From an uncultured Caulobacterales bacterium (GTDB taxonomy: Bacteria > Pseudomonadota > Alphaproteobacteria > Caulobacterales > Caulobacteraceae), in NCBI GenBank assembly GCA_903840435.1, contig CAIMFV010000027.1, positions 1 through 64,000 of the forward strand: 64,000 nucleotides of DNA. Reading direction: 5' to 3'. The notes below the pieces were generated by a model. It searched no databases. It was not told where the DNA came from and worked only from the letters and a program-made list of their open reading frames with translations. The stretch's first letter is position 1; each line of letters opens with the position of its first letter. Shown here piece by piece: positions 9,078-16,983 of this stretch. The position numbers were made by a program, and so were the translations under genes.

Positions 9078-9330
9078 GGCCGGGAACCAGTGACAGGCCC
9101 GCAGACGGTTGGGATGATCTCCTGGATACCGGCCTTCGCAGGTCATGAGCGAAAATTATTGAAATCACCCACTTTTTCGCCGCTCACCCCGGCGAAGGCC
9201 GGGGTCTAGGGGGTGGCCTGCAGACGGTTGTGGAGGATCTCCTGGATACCGGCCTTCGCCGGTATGAGCGGATTTAATTGAGAACATACCTTTCAGCCGC
9301 TCCCCCCGGCGTAGGCCGGGGTCCAGGGAC
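9078..9330 (-). repeat. Dispersed double-hairpin intergenic repeats, about two units
   Basis: Inverted copies of the same repeat family that forms the tandem array at 21140-21693. On the plus strand one reads TCCTGGATACCGGCC-TTCG-type arms (about 9119-9148 and 9240-9270) alternating with CCCCGGC...GCCGGGG arms (about 9178-9210 and 9297-9328), linked by CAGACGGTTG. The orientation is opposite to that of the 21 kb array. The stretch 8954-9603 between the PhnA-like gene and the next rightward gene holds nothing else that can be supported. Confidence 0.85.
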
Positions 9331-9603
9331 GGGTCGGCTGAGGCGACCGTGGGCGTGCATCTGCAAGTCCTGCCCGCACATGTCACACGGCCGCCATGTC
9401 TAACGCCGGTCTTGGCTTCACCGATCTTAATCGTGTGAAACCCTCCCGGTTTGTGCGACAAAAACCTTTGCTGGAACGGCAGGGACGCCAAGGTGTCGCA
9501 GCCTCGGCCTCAGTCTTGACAGGTGGCAACCAAAATAGCCGAATGGCCAAGTCGACAGCTGAGCGGGCCTCAGCGTCGACACTTTCTTGTGCGGAAACTC
9601 TCC

Positions 9604-11745
9604 ATGCTTCGGATCGCCCCTCCTCTGATCATGCGTCTGTGCATCGCGCTCGCAGCGACACTGCCAACTGGCGCTCTCGCATGCGCCGAAATTGGCTGCA
9701 CGGCGCACTGGACGCTGAACCAAGTCGAGTATGGCGAGTGTAACAATCTGCCCTTCTTCAGTCCCGGCAACGACACCCGGGTCAATTTGCAGTTTTTGAT
9801 GCAGGACTTAAGCCCCCGGAAAACCAATCCGGAGGGGATGGCGAAACTCAGTCAAACTGCCGACATCACCATGGCCCTGATGTCGCTCGAGGACCTAAAC
9901 AGCGCGCTCAACCCCAAATGGGGGCCGCTGCCCGCAGCAAAGCCCGCAACCGCGGCCCCCTCGGCGGTCGATGACGGAGCGCACGCGTTTGCCGCTGGCG
10001 AAGGCAGCCGGTGCCTTTCCAACACCCAAGGCAAGGCCGCCTTCCTCGCTGCGCTGAAGGCAGCCCCCGGCCTTTCCGCCACCGATCGCGCCCAACTCGC
10101 CAAGCTGCGCGAGGCCTGGACACCGGATTGCACTGGCGCAGGCGCCAAGGCGATTGAGCCAGGGCTCGCCCCTGTGACATCGCGGGCGGCCCAGCCCTTC
10201 GCTACCTATCTCCGCGCCGCGGCGGCATTTTATGATGGCGAATTTGATCGCGCCCTCGGCCTGTTTCAAAGCCTGACCTCGACGACGGATCCTTGGCTCG
10301 GGGAAAGTGCCCGCTACATGATCGGGCGCACGCTGCTGAACAAGGCGCAAGTCGGCGCCTTTGGTGCCGAGGACGGGCAGGCCCTGCCAAAGGTAAAGGA
10401 CACAGCGGCTTTGAAGGACGCCCAAGCGGCTCTCGTTAGCTATCTGAGGACCTATCCCAAGGGTCTTTATAGCGCCTCAGCCCGAGGACTGATCCGGCGG
10501 CTCTTTTGGCTCAGCGGCGATACGGCCAAGTTAACGGCAGAATATGGCTGGCTGCTGCGTCACGGCTCCGATCCGCAGAACAATGTTGACGGTCCAGACC
10601 TCGCCGCCGAAATCGACAGCAAATTTTTCAGCACCAGCGAGCCCAAGACCCACACTGCTGAACTTTTGGCAGTGCTCGACCTTTTGCAAATGCGCACCCT
10701 TGAAGCGAACAAGCCTCCCCTCTTCCCGTCGGAGAAGCTCGACGCCCAAGCCGCGGACTTTAAAGGACGAGAGGACCTCTTTGCCTATCTCAAGGCGGCG
10801 CGCAGCTTTTATGTCGACAAAGACCCCCGGGCGACCCTATCCGCGCTCGGCCCAGAGCGGCCTGGGGCCTTGACCAGCTATCTCGACTTCAGCCGGGAGG
10901 TGCTGCGGGGTGAGGCCCTGAGCCAGATGAAGGATCCGGGCGCCAGCACTTTTTGGATTGGGCTGATCCCGAGGGGAAGCCAACCTTGGCAAAGGGAAAC
11001 GGCGGAGTTGGGCCTTGCAATGACCTACCAACAGGAGGCGACGATCAACAAGGTCTTTGCCCCGCAGTCCCCGGTCCGTTCGCCGCGTATACGCGAGATT
11101 CTGTTGCGGAATCTGGCGGGCCCGATCTTGCTACGACAAGCGGCTGAGGCCTCCGACAACACCCCCCGAGAGCGCGATCTCGCCCGCTTCGTACTCCTCT
11201 ATAAGGAGGCGACGCGGGGCCATTATGCTGGGTTCTTGAAGGATTTCCGACCGGCGACACCGCCAAAACCCGATCAAGGTTTTTACCTGGGCGAGAAGAT
11301 TCAGCTGGGCGTGTTTAGTTGGGCGGGACAGGCAGGGCCATTTGCCTGCGACAGCTTGAAAGCGACCATCGCCGCCCTCGCCACCAATCCGAAAAGCCCA
11401 AGCGCCCTGCTTTGCCTGAGCGATTTCGTCCGAGTGAATGGGTTTGACAGGCCTGAACTCGACATCCCGCCACCGGAGCAGGAATTGGGCGGCGGCAAGT
11501 CAATCTTTCCGGGAGGGGCCTTCTCGCGCGGTGAAATTTACAAGGCGCTGATCGCCGATCCCGCCACACCCGCCAACGAAAAGGCCTATGCACTTTATCG
11601 CGCCATCAACTGCTATGGCCCGAGCGGTTATAATGGTTGCGGTGGCGTTGATGTAGATACGAAGCAGCGCAAGGTCTGGTTCCAGATGCTGAAATCAACT
11701 TACGGCGACAGCGCCTATGCAAAGGCTCTGAAATACTACTGGTGA
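9604..11745 (+). CDS. Secreted helical-repeat (TPR-like) protein of unknown function
   Basis: About 713 residues. The chosen ATG begins a signal peptide (MLRIAPPLIMRL..., cleavage near ALACAE). The open frame itself runs back to 9523. The mature part is rich in Ala and Leu amphipathic helices with TPR-like pairs around the middle (for example TYLRAAAAFYDGEFDRALGL and the following 60 residues), suggesting a solenoid scaffold. The C-terminus has a Cys-containing segment (INCYGPSGYNGCGG). No catalytic motif was found. Its stop codon overlaps the start of the DUF3142 gene (TGATG), so the two are translationally coupled and probably work together, with the product most likely periplasmic. Confidence 0.75.
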   Translation: MLRIAPPLIMRLCIALAATLPTGALACAEIGCTAHWTLNQVEYGECNNLPFFSPGNDTRVNLQFLMQDLSPRKTNPEGMAKLSQTADITMALMSLEDLNSALNPKWGPLPAAKPATAAPSAVDDGAHAFAAGEGSRCLSNTQGKAAFLAALKAAPGLSATDRAQLAKLREAWTPDCTGAGAKAIEPGLAPVTSRAAQPFATYLRAAAAFYDGEFDRALGLFQSLTSTTDPWLGESARYMIGRTLLNKAQVGAFGAEDGQALPKVKDTAALKDAQAALVSYLRTYPKGLYSASARGLIRRLFWLSGDTAKLTAEYGWLLRHGSDPQNNVDGPDLAAEIDSKFFSTSEPKTHTAELLAVLDLLQMRTLEANKPPLFPSEKLDAQAADFKGREDLFAYLKAARSFYVDKDPRATLSALGPERPGALTSYLDFSREVLRGEALSQMKDPGASTFWIGLIPRGSQPWQRETAELGLAMTYQQEATINKVFAPQSPVRSPRIREILLRNLAGPILLRQAAEASDNTPRERDLARFVLLYKEATRGHYAGFLKDFRPATPPKPDQGFYLGEKIQLGVFSWAGQAGPFACDSLKATIAALATNPKSPSALLCLSDFVRVNGFDRPELDIPPPEQELGGGKSIFPGGAFSRGEIYKALIADPATPANEKAYALYRAINCYGPSGYNGCGGVDVDTKQRKVWFQMLKSTYGDSAYAKALKYYW

Positions 11746-12455
11746 TGCGGCGGGTCCTGCTTTGCCTCGTCCTCTGCCTCGCCACAGGCGCCCTGGCGCA
11801 AAGCGCGCCGGTGCGCAGCGGTGATTATGACGCCTTTTGGCTGTGGGCCGGAGTGGCAGGCAGGCCTGAGCTCGACAAGGCGGCCTGCCTCTATCTGTTG
11901 CAAGGCGAAATTTCGCCGCCTCGACCCCAAGGAACGCCGGCGGTGCTCCACGCCATGTCGGGTGCGAGCCCGGGCCCCCACCAAGCGCCGATCTATCTTG
12001 TCTATCGCGTCCGGACGCTCGATTGGTCGCCTGTCATCATGGCGCAGATCAAGGCGCGGCTTGAGCATTGGCACAGCCAGCCTGGAGCCATCATCGGGTT
12101 GCAACTCGACTTCGACGCCGGAACCAAGCACCTCGAGCCCTACAGGTCCTTCCTCGCACGGGTGCGCGGTGACCTTCCAAGCCAATATCGGCTCAGCATC
12201 ACCGGCCTGATGGATTGGGCGTCCCAGGCCAGATTGGAAGATTTGGAGGCCCTTTCCGGCGTCGTGGACGAAATCGTCTTCCAAACCTATCGCGGTCGCG
12301 CCACGGTTGCGGATATCGACGCCTATCTTGCCCGCCTCGACCGTCTGACCATCCCCTTTAAACTCGGCCTTGCAGAAGGCGCCGAGTGGAACCCCTCCCC
12401 AACCTTGGCGGGGAAGCCAAATTTTAAGGGCTATGTCGTGTTCCTGCGAAATTGA
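11745..12455 (+). CDS. DUF3142-like exported protein
   Basis: A 236-residue protein with an N-terminal signal peptide (hydrophobic residues about 4-20, ALAQ-type site). The mature part looks like a DUF3142 domain: YDAFWLWAGV at the start, IYLVYRVRTLDWS, a GLQLDFDAG strand with acidic residues, LSITGLMDW, and EIVFQTYRG near the end. The pattern of strands ending in D, E or Q resembles a TIM-barrel glycosidase-like fold, but no activity is established. An upstream GTG overlaps the previous gene; the ATG at 11745 sits in TGATG. It is co-expressed with the TPR-like gene. Confidence 0.72.
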   Translation: MRRVLLCLVLCLATGALAQSAPVRSGDYDAFWLWAGVAGRPELDKAACLYLLQGEISPPRPQGTPAVLHAMSGASPGPHQAPIYLVYRVRTLDWSPVIMAQIKARLEHWHSQPGAIIGLQLDFDAGTKHLEPYRSFLARVRGDLPSQYRLSITGLMDWASQARLEDLEALSGVVDEIVFQTYRGRATVADIDAYLARLDRLTIPFKLGLAEGAEWNPSPTLAGKPNFKGYVVFLRN

Positions 12456-12475
12456 GCTGTCGGCGGTCGCAACGC

Positions 12476-13204
12476 TCAGGCCAGCCAGTGGTGAACGGCG
12501 GCGGCGGTGAGGATGGCAATGATCAGGCCCCAGCCAAATGAGGCCATGGTGCCGATGATGATATATTCGGTGTTCTCGCGCTTGCTGGCGTCGGTGATGT
12601 CGCCAAAGCGGAAGATCGACTTGGCGGTGAGCAGGAAGCCGACCCCTTCAGGATGGCCATAGAGCACAAAGAGGAAGGTCAGGCCGCGCTCAAGCCAGCC
12701 GATATAGCGCCCGCCCATGTCGAGGCCGCCAATCGGCGCGCGCGGCGCAATTGGGGCGGTGACCAACTTCATCACCCGACCACCGGTATGCACCGCCAAG
12801 CTGGCACCCGAGACCGCCGCCATGCCCGCCCAGATATAGGCTTGGACCGGCGCGGACAGATGCCCCCAAATGCCTTGGGCCGCCGCATCGGGGCGCCAGC
12901 TGACCAAGACTGCTAGGATTGCCAGACGCAGAGCTTGCTCGAGACTAAAGGCGCTAAGCCCGGAAAGGCGGGTCTTTTCGGGCCATCTCGACTTGGCCGT
13001 CTCCACGGTCAGATGGCTGAGCACCAACAGGGTCAGCAGCGGCAGGTCGAGCTCGCCCAAGGCCAGCCCTGCCCAGCTCGCGACATTGGCCATCGATAGG
13101 GCGAGCCCCCAAGGCCTGGTTTTATCGGCCAGCAGCCAATGGGATGCGTTGATCCCATCGGAGAAGAGATGGGCGCACAACAGGGCTATCGCGGTCTCGA
13201 ACAC
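12476..13204 (-). CDS. DUF3307 membrane protein
   Basis: About 242 residues with six or so hydrophobic segments. The N-terminus has the DUF3307 pattern (LLCAHLFSDGIN, then a long helix and LSHLTVETAK). The C-terminal half contains GGRYIGWLERGLTFLFVL and a FGDITDASKRENTEYIIIG segment that is typical of these proteins. The function is unknown. The GTG at 13204 is preferred because AGGGGG lies 7 nt upstream; the open frame extends to a TTG at 13228. It follows the SatD-like gene on the same strand. An ACTTGTAT/ATACAAAT inverted repeat lies in the gap, suggesting its own operator. Confidence 0.8.
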   Translation of the reverse strand: MFETAIALLCAHLFSDGINASHWLLADKTRPWGLALSMANVASWAGLALGELDLPLLTLLVLSHLTVETAKSRWPEKTRLSGLSAFSLEQALRLAILAVLVSWRPDAAAQGIWGHLSAPVQAYIWAGMAAVSGASLAVHTGGRVMKLVTAPIAPRAPIGGLDMGGRYIGWLERGLTFLFVLYGHPEGVGFLLTAKSIFRFGDITDASKRENTEYIIIGTMASFGWGLIIAILTAAAVHHWLA

Positions 13205-13236
13205 GCTGAACCCCCTGTGGCTGCACAATAGACTTC

Positions 13237-13259
13237 ACTTGTATCGGTAAAATACAAAT
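13237..13259. promoter_or_regulatory. Inverted repeat ACTTGTAT-N7-ATACAAAT, putative operator
   Basis: A near-perfect inverted repeat (one mismatch) between the SatD-like gene and the DUF3307 gene, about 32 nt upstream of the proposed DUF3307 start. The same ACTTGTA/TACAAGT core recurs upstream of the first gene of the group at 14354-14400, and the SatD-like protein between them has a helix-turn-helix-like C-terminus. An autoregulatory operator is therefore likely (inference). Confidence 0.55.
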
Positions 13260-13270
13260 GGATTAGGTTG

Positions 13271-13948
13271 TCATTCTGGGCCATCAGGTGAGCCCCCCCC
13301 GCCCCGTTGCCAATCAAAGGCCTCGGCGAAGCGCAGCGTTTGCTCAATCGCGAACCAGCCTGCCGAGGCCAGGGCTGCCGACACGCCTTGCTGGCTAATG
13401 CCAAGGTCGCGGGCGATTTCGCGCTGGGGCGGCGCACTTGGCGCCAAGGCCGCGCAGACGGTGGCTGCCTGTCGGGGCTTTAACCGACCAATGACCTGAT
13501 CACACAGATCAAGCACCGGCTCGACCCAGCCGGTTCTCGGCTTCAGCCAGTCCGGCGCGTCGAAGCGAAAACCCGGCGCGCTGCCCATCTGATCAAGCTT
13601 GTGGCCGGACAGGGTAAAGCCCTCGCCAATCGATAGGGATATCTGACGGTCATCAATCTTTTCAATCTGCCCAAGGCCAATGGCCATACGGGTATCCCAA
13701 AACCGATGCTGACGCAGCGTGGTGCGGAGAAAGAGGGCGACGCGGAAAAATAGCTTCGGGTCGGTAATCAATAACTGCCACGCATCGCCGCGATAGAATT
13801 CCACATCCCCGACCACCAGCCCTTCCCGCCAGGCGCGTATCTTGGCGACTGCCTCGGTCAGGCTTTGGCGCAAGGTGTCGAGCTCATTGGCGGCCAGATC
13901 GCTCGACCCGACCAGATCCCCCGTCAGAACGGCATAGAGGGCGGCCAT
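13271..13948 (-). CDS. SatD-like protein with C-terminal helix-turn-helix
   Basis: A 225-residue protein that opens with YAVLTGDLVGSS, the SatD-like N-terminal signature, followed by a nucleotidyl-cyclase-like alpha/beta region (EFYRGDAWQLL, MAIGLGQI, GEGFTLSG). Residues 150-210 (RQAATVCAAL, IARDLGISQQGVSAAL) read as a helix-turn-helix resembling those of small regulators. It probably senses a ligand and binds DNA; the ACTTGTA palindromes nearby are the obvious candidate sites. Its start overlaps the stop of the lipoprotein gene by one base (TGATG), and the DUF3307 gene follows. SatD-like and DUF3307 genes are, to my memory, often neighbours. Confidence 0.72.
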   Translation of the reverse strand: MAALYAVLTGDLVGSSDLAANELDTLRQSLTEAVAKIRAWREGLVVGDVEFYRGDAWQLLITDPKLFFRVALFLRTTLRQHRFWDTRMAIGLGQIEKIDDRQISLSIGEGFTLSGHKLDQMGSAPGFRFDAPDWLKPRTGWVEPVLDLCDQVIGRLKPRQAATVCAALAPSAPPQREIARDLGISQQGVSAALASAGWFAIEQTLRFAEAFDWQRGGGGSPDGPE

Positions 13949-14340
13949 CAGAATTTCGCCCTATCGACCGCGCTGGCACAGGACCAAGCTTCGGGGCCGG
14001 GCGCCGGGGCTTGCGGCTTCGACGTGCGGATCAAGGATAGCCGCCCATCATAGCGATTGACGACGCCAGACCATCCCTCGGCGACCAGCCTGTAGGTGGT
14101 GGGCGTGCGTTCAAGCCGTCCTCCTGGCGCGCCATCGGCACTGACCAGGGCGAAACGCTGGGTTCCCGTATCGAGCTGAAGCACCATGGCCGCCGCATCC
14201 GGGCGGGTACAGGTCAACAGAAACCGACTGGGCGGTGTGGCGTCATAGGTTTGCGGGCCACAGGCCACCAGCCCAAGCACCAGTGGCACGACACCGAAGG
14301 CGGCAATCCTCTGCGCGGCTCTAAGGAAGGTCCAATCCAT
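13948..14340 (-). CDS. Small lipoprotein, first gene of the SatD-like unit
   Basis: About 130 residues. The signal sequence ends in the lipobox LVAC (Cys27 from the chosen ATG), so a lipid-anchored product is expected. The mature domain of about 100 residues has strands and two further Cys (LLTCTRP and WSCASA) that could form a disulfide. No family was recognised. It is translationally coupled to the SatD-like gene downstream. An upstream in-frame start at 14355 would overlap the palindromic operator, so the ATG at 14340 is preferred. Confidence 0.65.
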   Translation of the reverse strand: MDWTFLRAAQRIAAFGVVPLVLGLVACGPQTYDATPPSRFLLTCTRPDAAAMVLQLDTGTQRFALVSADGAPGGRLERTPTTYRLVAEGWSGVVNRYDGRLSLIRTSKPQAPAPGPEAWSCASAVDRAKF

Positions 14341-14353
14341 AGCCAACCGTATC

Positions 14354-14400
14354 ACAAGTTTTTTAACTTGTATATGGAATTTACAAGCAAAATAACTTGT
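14354..14400. promoter_or_regulatory. Clustered ACAAGTT/AACTTGT palindromes, putative operator
   Basis: Upstream of the lipoprotein gene the sequence contains a perfect palindrome ACAAGTT-TTTT-AACTTGT (14354-14371). A second, looser pair follows: TTACAAG, spacer, ACTTGT, ending at 14400. The block is strikingly AT-rich against its surroundings. The core matches the inverted repeat at 13237-13259, so one regulator probably controls both sites. Confidence 0.6.
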
Positions 14401-14415
14401 GCGGACGCGGTGCCC

Positions 14416-16062
14416 TCAGGCCACGGCCCGCTCATCCCTGGGTAAGGGCGCCCTGCCCCGGATTTGATCGGCGATCTTCTCAGCGATCATGATGGTCGGC
14501 GCATTGGTATTGCCGCCAATGAGGGTGGGCATGACAGAGGCATCGACGACGCGCAGGCCTTCCAGCCCAAAGACCTTCAGGTCCTTATCAACCACGGCGG
14601 TTTCATCGCCAGCCACCCCCATCTTACAGGTGCCGACCGGATGGTAGATGGTCTCGCCCTTGGCGCGGATAAAGGCGTCGATCTCGGCGTCGGTGCGCAC
14701 ACTCTCGCCGGGCGCGATTTCGGCCCCGCGATAAGGCTTGAGCGCGTCTTGCGCCACAATGTCCCTGGCCATTTTGACCCCTTCACGCACGGCGCGGCGG
14801 TCCTCCTCTGTGGAGAGGAAGTTCGACAAGATGGCGGGATCGGCTTCGGGGTCGGCGCTGCGTAAATCAACACGCCCTCGGCTTTCCGGGCGCAATTGGC
14901 AGACGTGCAGGGTAAAGCCGTCTTCTTTGAACTGCACCTTGGCGTGCTCCTGCATCAGGGCGAGCACGAAGTGGTATTGCAGGTCTGGACGGTCCAGATC
15001 GGGACGCGACTTCAAAAACGCCCCCGACTCCAGGCCGTTTTGCCGACCCGGCCCCTTGCCGGTCAGCATGTATTGCAGACCGACCGCCAACTGCTTCAAG
15101 CCCTTGGTTTGCGAATAAAGCGTGATGGGCTGGGTGCATTTCCAGTTCAGCGTCACATCCAGGTGGTCTTGCAAATTGGCACCCACACCCGGCAGAGCGT
15201 GAACAGCCTTGACGCCCGACTGCGCCAGGCGGTCTGGGTCGCCAATCCCGGACAGGTTGAGGATTTGCGGCGATTGGAAGGCACCGGCGCACAACAGAAC
15301 CTCGCGCTCGGCATGGGCCGTCTGCATGTCTGTCGACCCCGCAATGCGGTAATCGACGCCGACCGCCCGGCCCTTTTCAAGGCGGATCTTATGGGTGCGC
15401 GCGCCCAGGGCGACGGTCAAATTGGGGCGACTTTTCAGGATCGGGTTCAAATAGCCCTCCGCCGCGCTCCAGCGACGCCCGTCCTTGATGGTCAATTGGT
15501 AGCGGCCAAAGCCCTCTTGCGCCGCGCCGTTAAAGTCTTGCGTCACCGCATAGCCCGCCTGCCGTCCGGCCTCGATGACGCCGGTATAGAGGGGGTGACT
15601 GGACCGCTCGCCCCAACTGACGCTCAAAGGGCCATCGGCGCCGTGATAATCATTGGCGCCGTCTTGGAAGCTTTCGGCCTTTTTGAAATAGGGCAGCGCA
15701 TCGGCATAGGACCAGCCTTCCAGGCCCATTTGCCGCCATTGATCATAGTCGCTGGCATGGCCGCGAATATAGATCATGCCATTGATGGCCGAGGAGCCGC
15801 CAAGCCCCCGACCTCTGGGGTGCCAGAGCTTGCGCCCCTCCATATGGGGCTCAGGCTCGCTCCAAAAGCCCCAATTAAAATCGCTCTTTTGCTTGATCAG
15901 CGTGCCAACGCCTGCGGGCATACGGACCAGGATCGAGGTGTTCTTGCCACCCGCTTCAAGCAGCAGCACCTTCACATCCGGGTCCTCCGTCAGACGCGCT
16001 GCCAAGACCGACCCGGCGCTGCCGCCCCCAATGATGACATAGTCGTAGCGCGACCCAGCCAT
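14416..16062 (-). CDS. GMC-family FAD oxidoreductase (choline/alcohol dehydrogenase-like)
   Basis: A 548-residue flavoprotein of the glucose-methanol-choline family. The FAD-binding GGGSAGSVLAARL segment is at residues 12-24. GRGLGGSSAINGMIYIRG (the first GMC signature) is near residue 80, and GAFQSPQILNLSGIG (the second) near 258. The C-terminal active-site His and the GGNTNAPTIMIAEKIAD segment are present. Closest in style to BetA and AlkJ-type alcohol dehydrogenases; substrate unknown. No signal peptide is present, so it is cytoplasmic or membrane-peripheral. It is monocistronic, ending about 15 bp from the operator region of the SatD-like unit. Confidence 0.93.
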   Translation of the reverse strand: MAGSRYDYVIIGGGSAGSVLAARLTEDPDVKVLLLEAGGKNTSILVRMPAGVGTLIKQKSDFNWGFWSEPEPHMEGRKLWHPRGRGLGGSSAINGMIYIRGHASDYDQWRQMGLEGWSYADALPYFKKAESFQDGANDYHGADGPLSVSWGERSSHPLYTGVIEAGRQAGYAVTQDFNGAAQEGFGRYQLTIKDGRRWSAAEGYLNPILKSRPNLTVALGARTHKIRLEKGRAVGVDYRIAGSTDMQTAHAEREVLLCAGAFQSPQILNLSGIGDPDRLAQSGVKAVHALPGVGANLQDHLDVTLNWKCTQPITLYSQTKGLKQLAVGLQYMLTGKGPGRQNGLESGAFLKSRPDLDRPDLQYHFVLALMQEHAKVQFKEDGFTLHVCQLRPESRGRVDLRSADPEADPAILSNFLSTEEDRRAVREGVKMARDIVAQDALKPYRGAEIAPGESVRTDAEIDAFIRAKGETIYHPVGTCKMGVAGDETAVVDKDLKVFGLEGLRVVDASVMPTLIGGNTNAPTIMIAEKIADQIRGRAPLPRDERAVA

Positions 16063-16239
16063 GACGCTCTCCGTCCCTTAGACCCGCCTGACTTATCGGC
16101 GTTTAGTCGATCTTGGCCACAGACGCGCCGCAAAGCAAGCTGCAAGGCGGGCGGGTAAAAAATTGGGCAGCGGCGGCAGACCTCCGCCATGCGATCCCCA
16201 TTGGCGAACCCAAAGTGCCTCGCTATAAGGGCCGGATAA

Positions 16240-16551
16240 GCGGGCGTGGCGAAATCGGTAGACGCAACAGACTTAGACAATCTTGAGTGCGCCTTGGGAA
16301 ACCTTGGACGTAGAACTGCTCAAATTCGGGGAAACCTTGACTGGCAATCCCGAGCCAAGCCGTCCGGTGCATACGCGCCCGGCGGAAGGTGTAGAGACTA
16401 GACGGGCAGCACCTAAAAACGCGAAGGCGTCACGGTGAAGGGATAGTCCAGACCCCAAACCGCCCCAAGGGGCAGGCGGCGAAAGCCGTAGCGGGTACGA
16501 AAATCTGTCGGGGGAAACCCCATGCCGGTTCAAGTCCGGCCGCCCGCACCA
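16240..16551 (+). tRNA. tRNA-Leu(UAA) interrupted by a group I intron
   Basis: Exon 1 (16240-16274) starts GCGGGCG and contains the D-arm GGCGAAATCGGTAGACGC and the 5' anticodon strand ACAGA followed by CTT. Exon 2 (16500-16551) starts AAAATCTGT, then the long variable arm CGGGGGAAACCCC, the T-arm GCCGGTTCAAGTCCGGC and CGCCCGC plus encoded CCA. Joined, the exons give 87 nt with a seven-base anticodon loop CUUAAAA, i.e. anticodon UAA, interrupted after the wobble U34. The intervening 225 nt have the conserved core of a group I intron. Acceptor and T stems pair fully. Confidence 0.92.
16275..16499 (+). ncRNA. Self-splicing group I intron (IC3-like) in tRNA-Leu(UAA)
   Basis: A 225-nt intron without an open frame. 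The 5' exon ends in U, and CUU can pair with the internal guide GAG (TCTTGAG at about 16281-16287), giving a U.G pair at the splice site. The conserved core elements are readable in order: P (AAATTCGGGGAAACC, about 16322-16336), Q (GGCAATCCCGAGCCAAGC, about 16343-16360), R (GTGTAGAGACTAGACGGG, about 16390-16407) and S (GGGATAGTCCAGAC, about 16440-16453). GC-rich P9-type hairpins follow, and the intron ends in G (16499). The insertion point is that of the cyanobacterial/plastid tRNA-Leu intron. Confidence 0.9.
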
Positions 16552-16611
16552 ACCTTTCAGAGCCGCTGCGCGACGCGGATGACAACAGACTCCCAAAAAA
16601 CTTGACGGACA

Positions 16612-16627
16612 TTGTCAAATATGACAA
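16612..16627. promoter_or_regulatory. Palindrome TTGTCA-N4-TGACAA at the toxin-antitoxin start
   Basis: A perfect inverted repeat that overlaps the proposed start codon of the HigB-like toxin. Antitoxins of this class usually repress their own operon through such palindromes, so it is a good candidate HigA operator (inference). Confidence 0.55.
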
Positions 16628-16983
16628 CAAAAACTCGTGTCCGTGACACTCGGAAAATCAGCTGGATCGCGGCGGCTCGGAAGGATTTCACTGACTTCCC
16701 ACCCAAAGCACAGCACCGTGCCGCTGAGGCCCTAACGCTCGTTGCGGATGGAGCGACACCTGATATTGCAAAGCCCCTCACAAATCTTGGATCGGGCGTT
16801 TGGGAGCTGGCGATCAAAGACCGTGGCGACGCCTATCGCGTCGTCTATGCGCTCCACATCGGCGATGAGGTTTGGGTGGTTCACGCCTTCCAGAAGAAAT
16901 CAAAGACTGGCATCGCGACACCGAGGACGGAGATCAATTTGGTGCGTGAACGAATCAAGCGTTTGAAGGAAGCACTGGCATGA
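16621..16983 (+). CDS. HigB/Gp49-like toxin of a type II toxin-antitoxin pair
   Basis: About 120 residues of the RelE/HigB superfamily, subgroup phage-derived Gp49-like. Visible hallmarks are the LGSGVWELAIKD segment, the DAYRVVYAL strand and VVHAFQKKSKTG, ending in a basic helix. Members cleave mRNA on the ribosome. The ATG at 16621 lies inside a palindrome; a TTG nine bases upstream is an alternative start. The antitoxin gene overlaps by 4 nt, in the toxin-first order typical of higBA. It sits about 70 nt downstream of the intron-bearing tRNA-Leu, a common landing place for mobile DNA. Confidence 0.88.
   Translation: MTTKTRVRDTRKISWIAAARKDFTDFPPKAQHRAAEALTLVADGATPDIAKPLTNLGSGVWELAIKDRGDAYRVVYALHIGDEVWVVHAFQKKSKTGIATPRTEINLVRERIKRLKEALA

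Noticed and set aside
14896-16158. 420-codon open frame antisense to the GMC oxidoreductase gene
   Set aside because: It is a shadow frame of a well-conserved gene; the translation has no recognisable domain.
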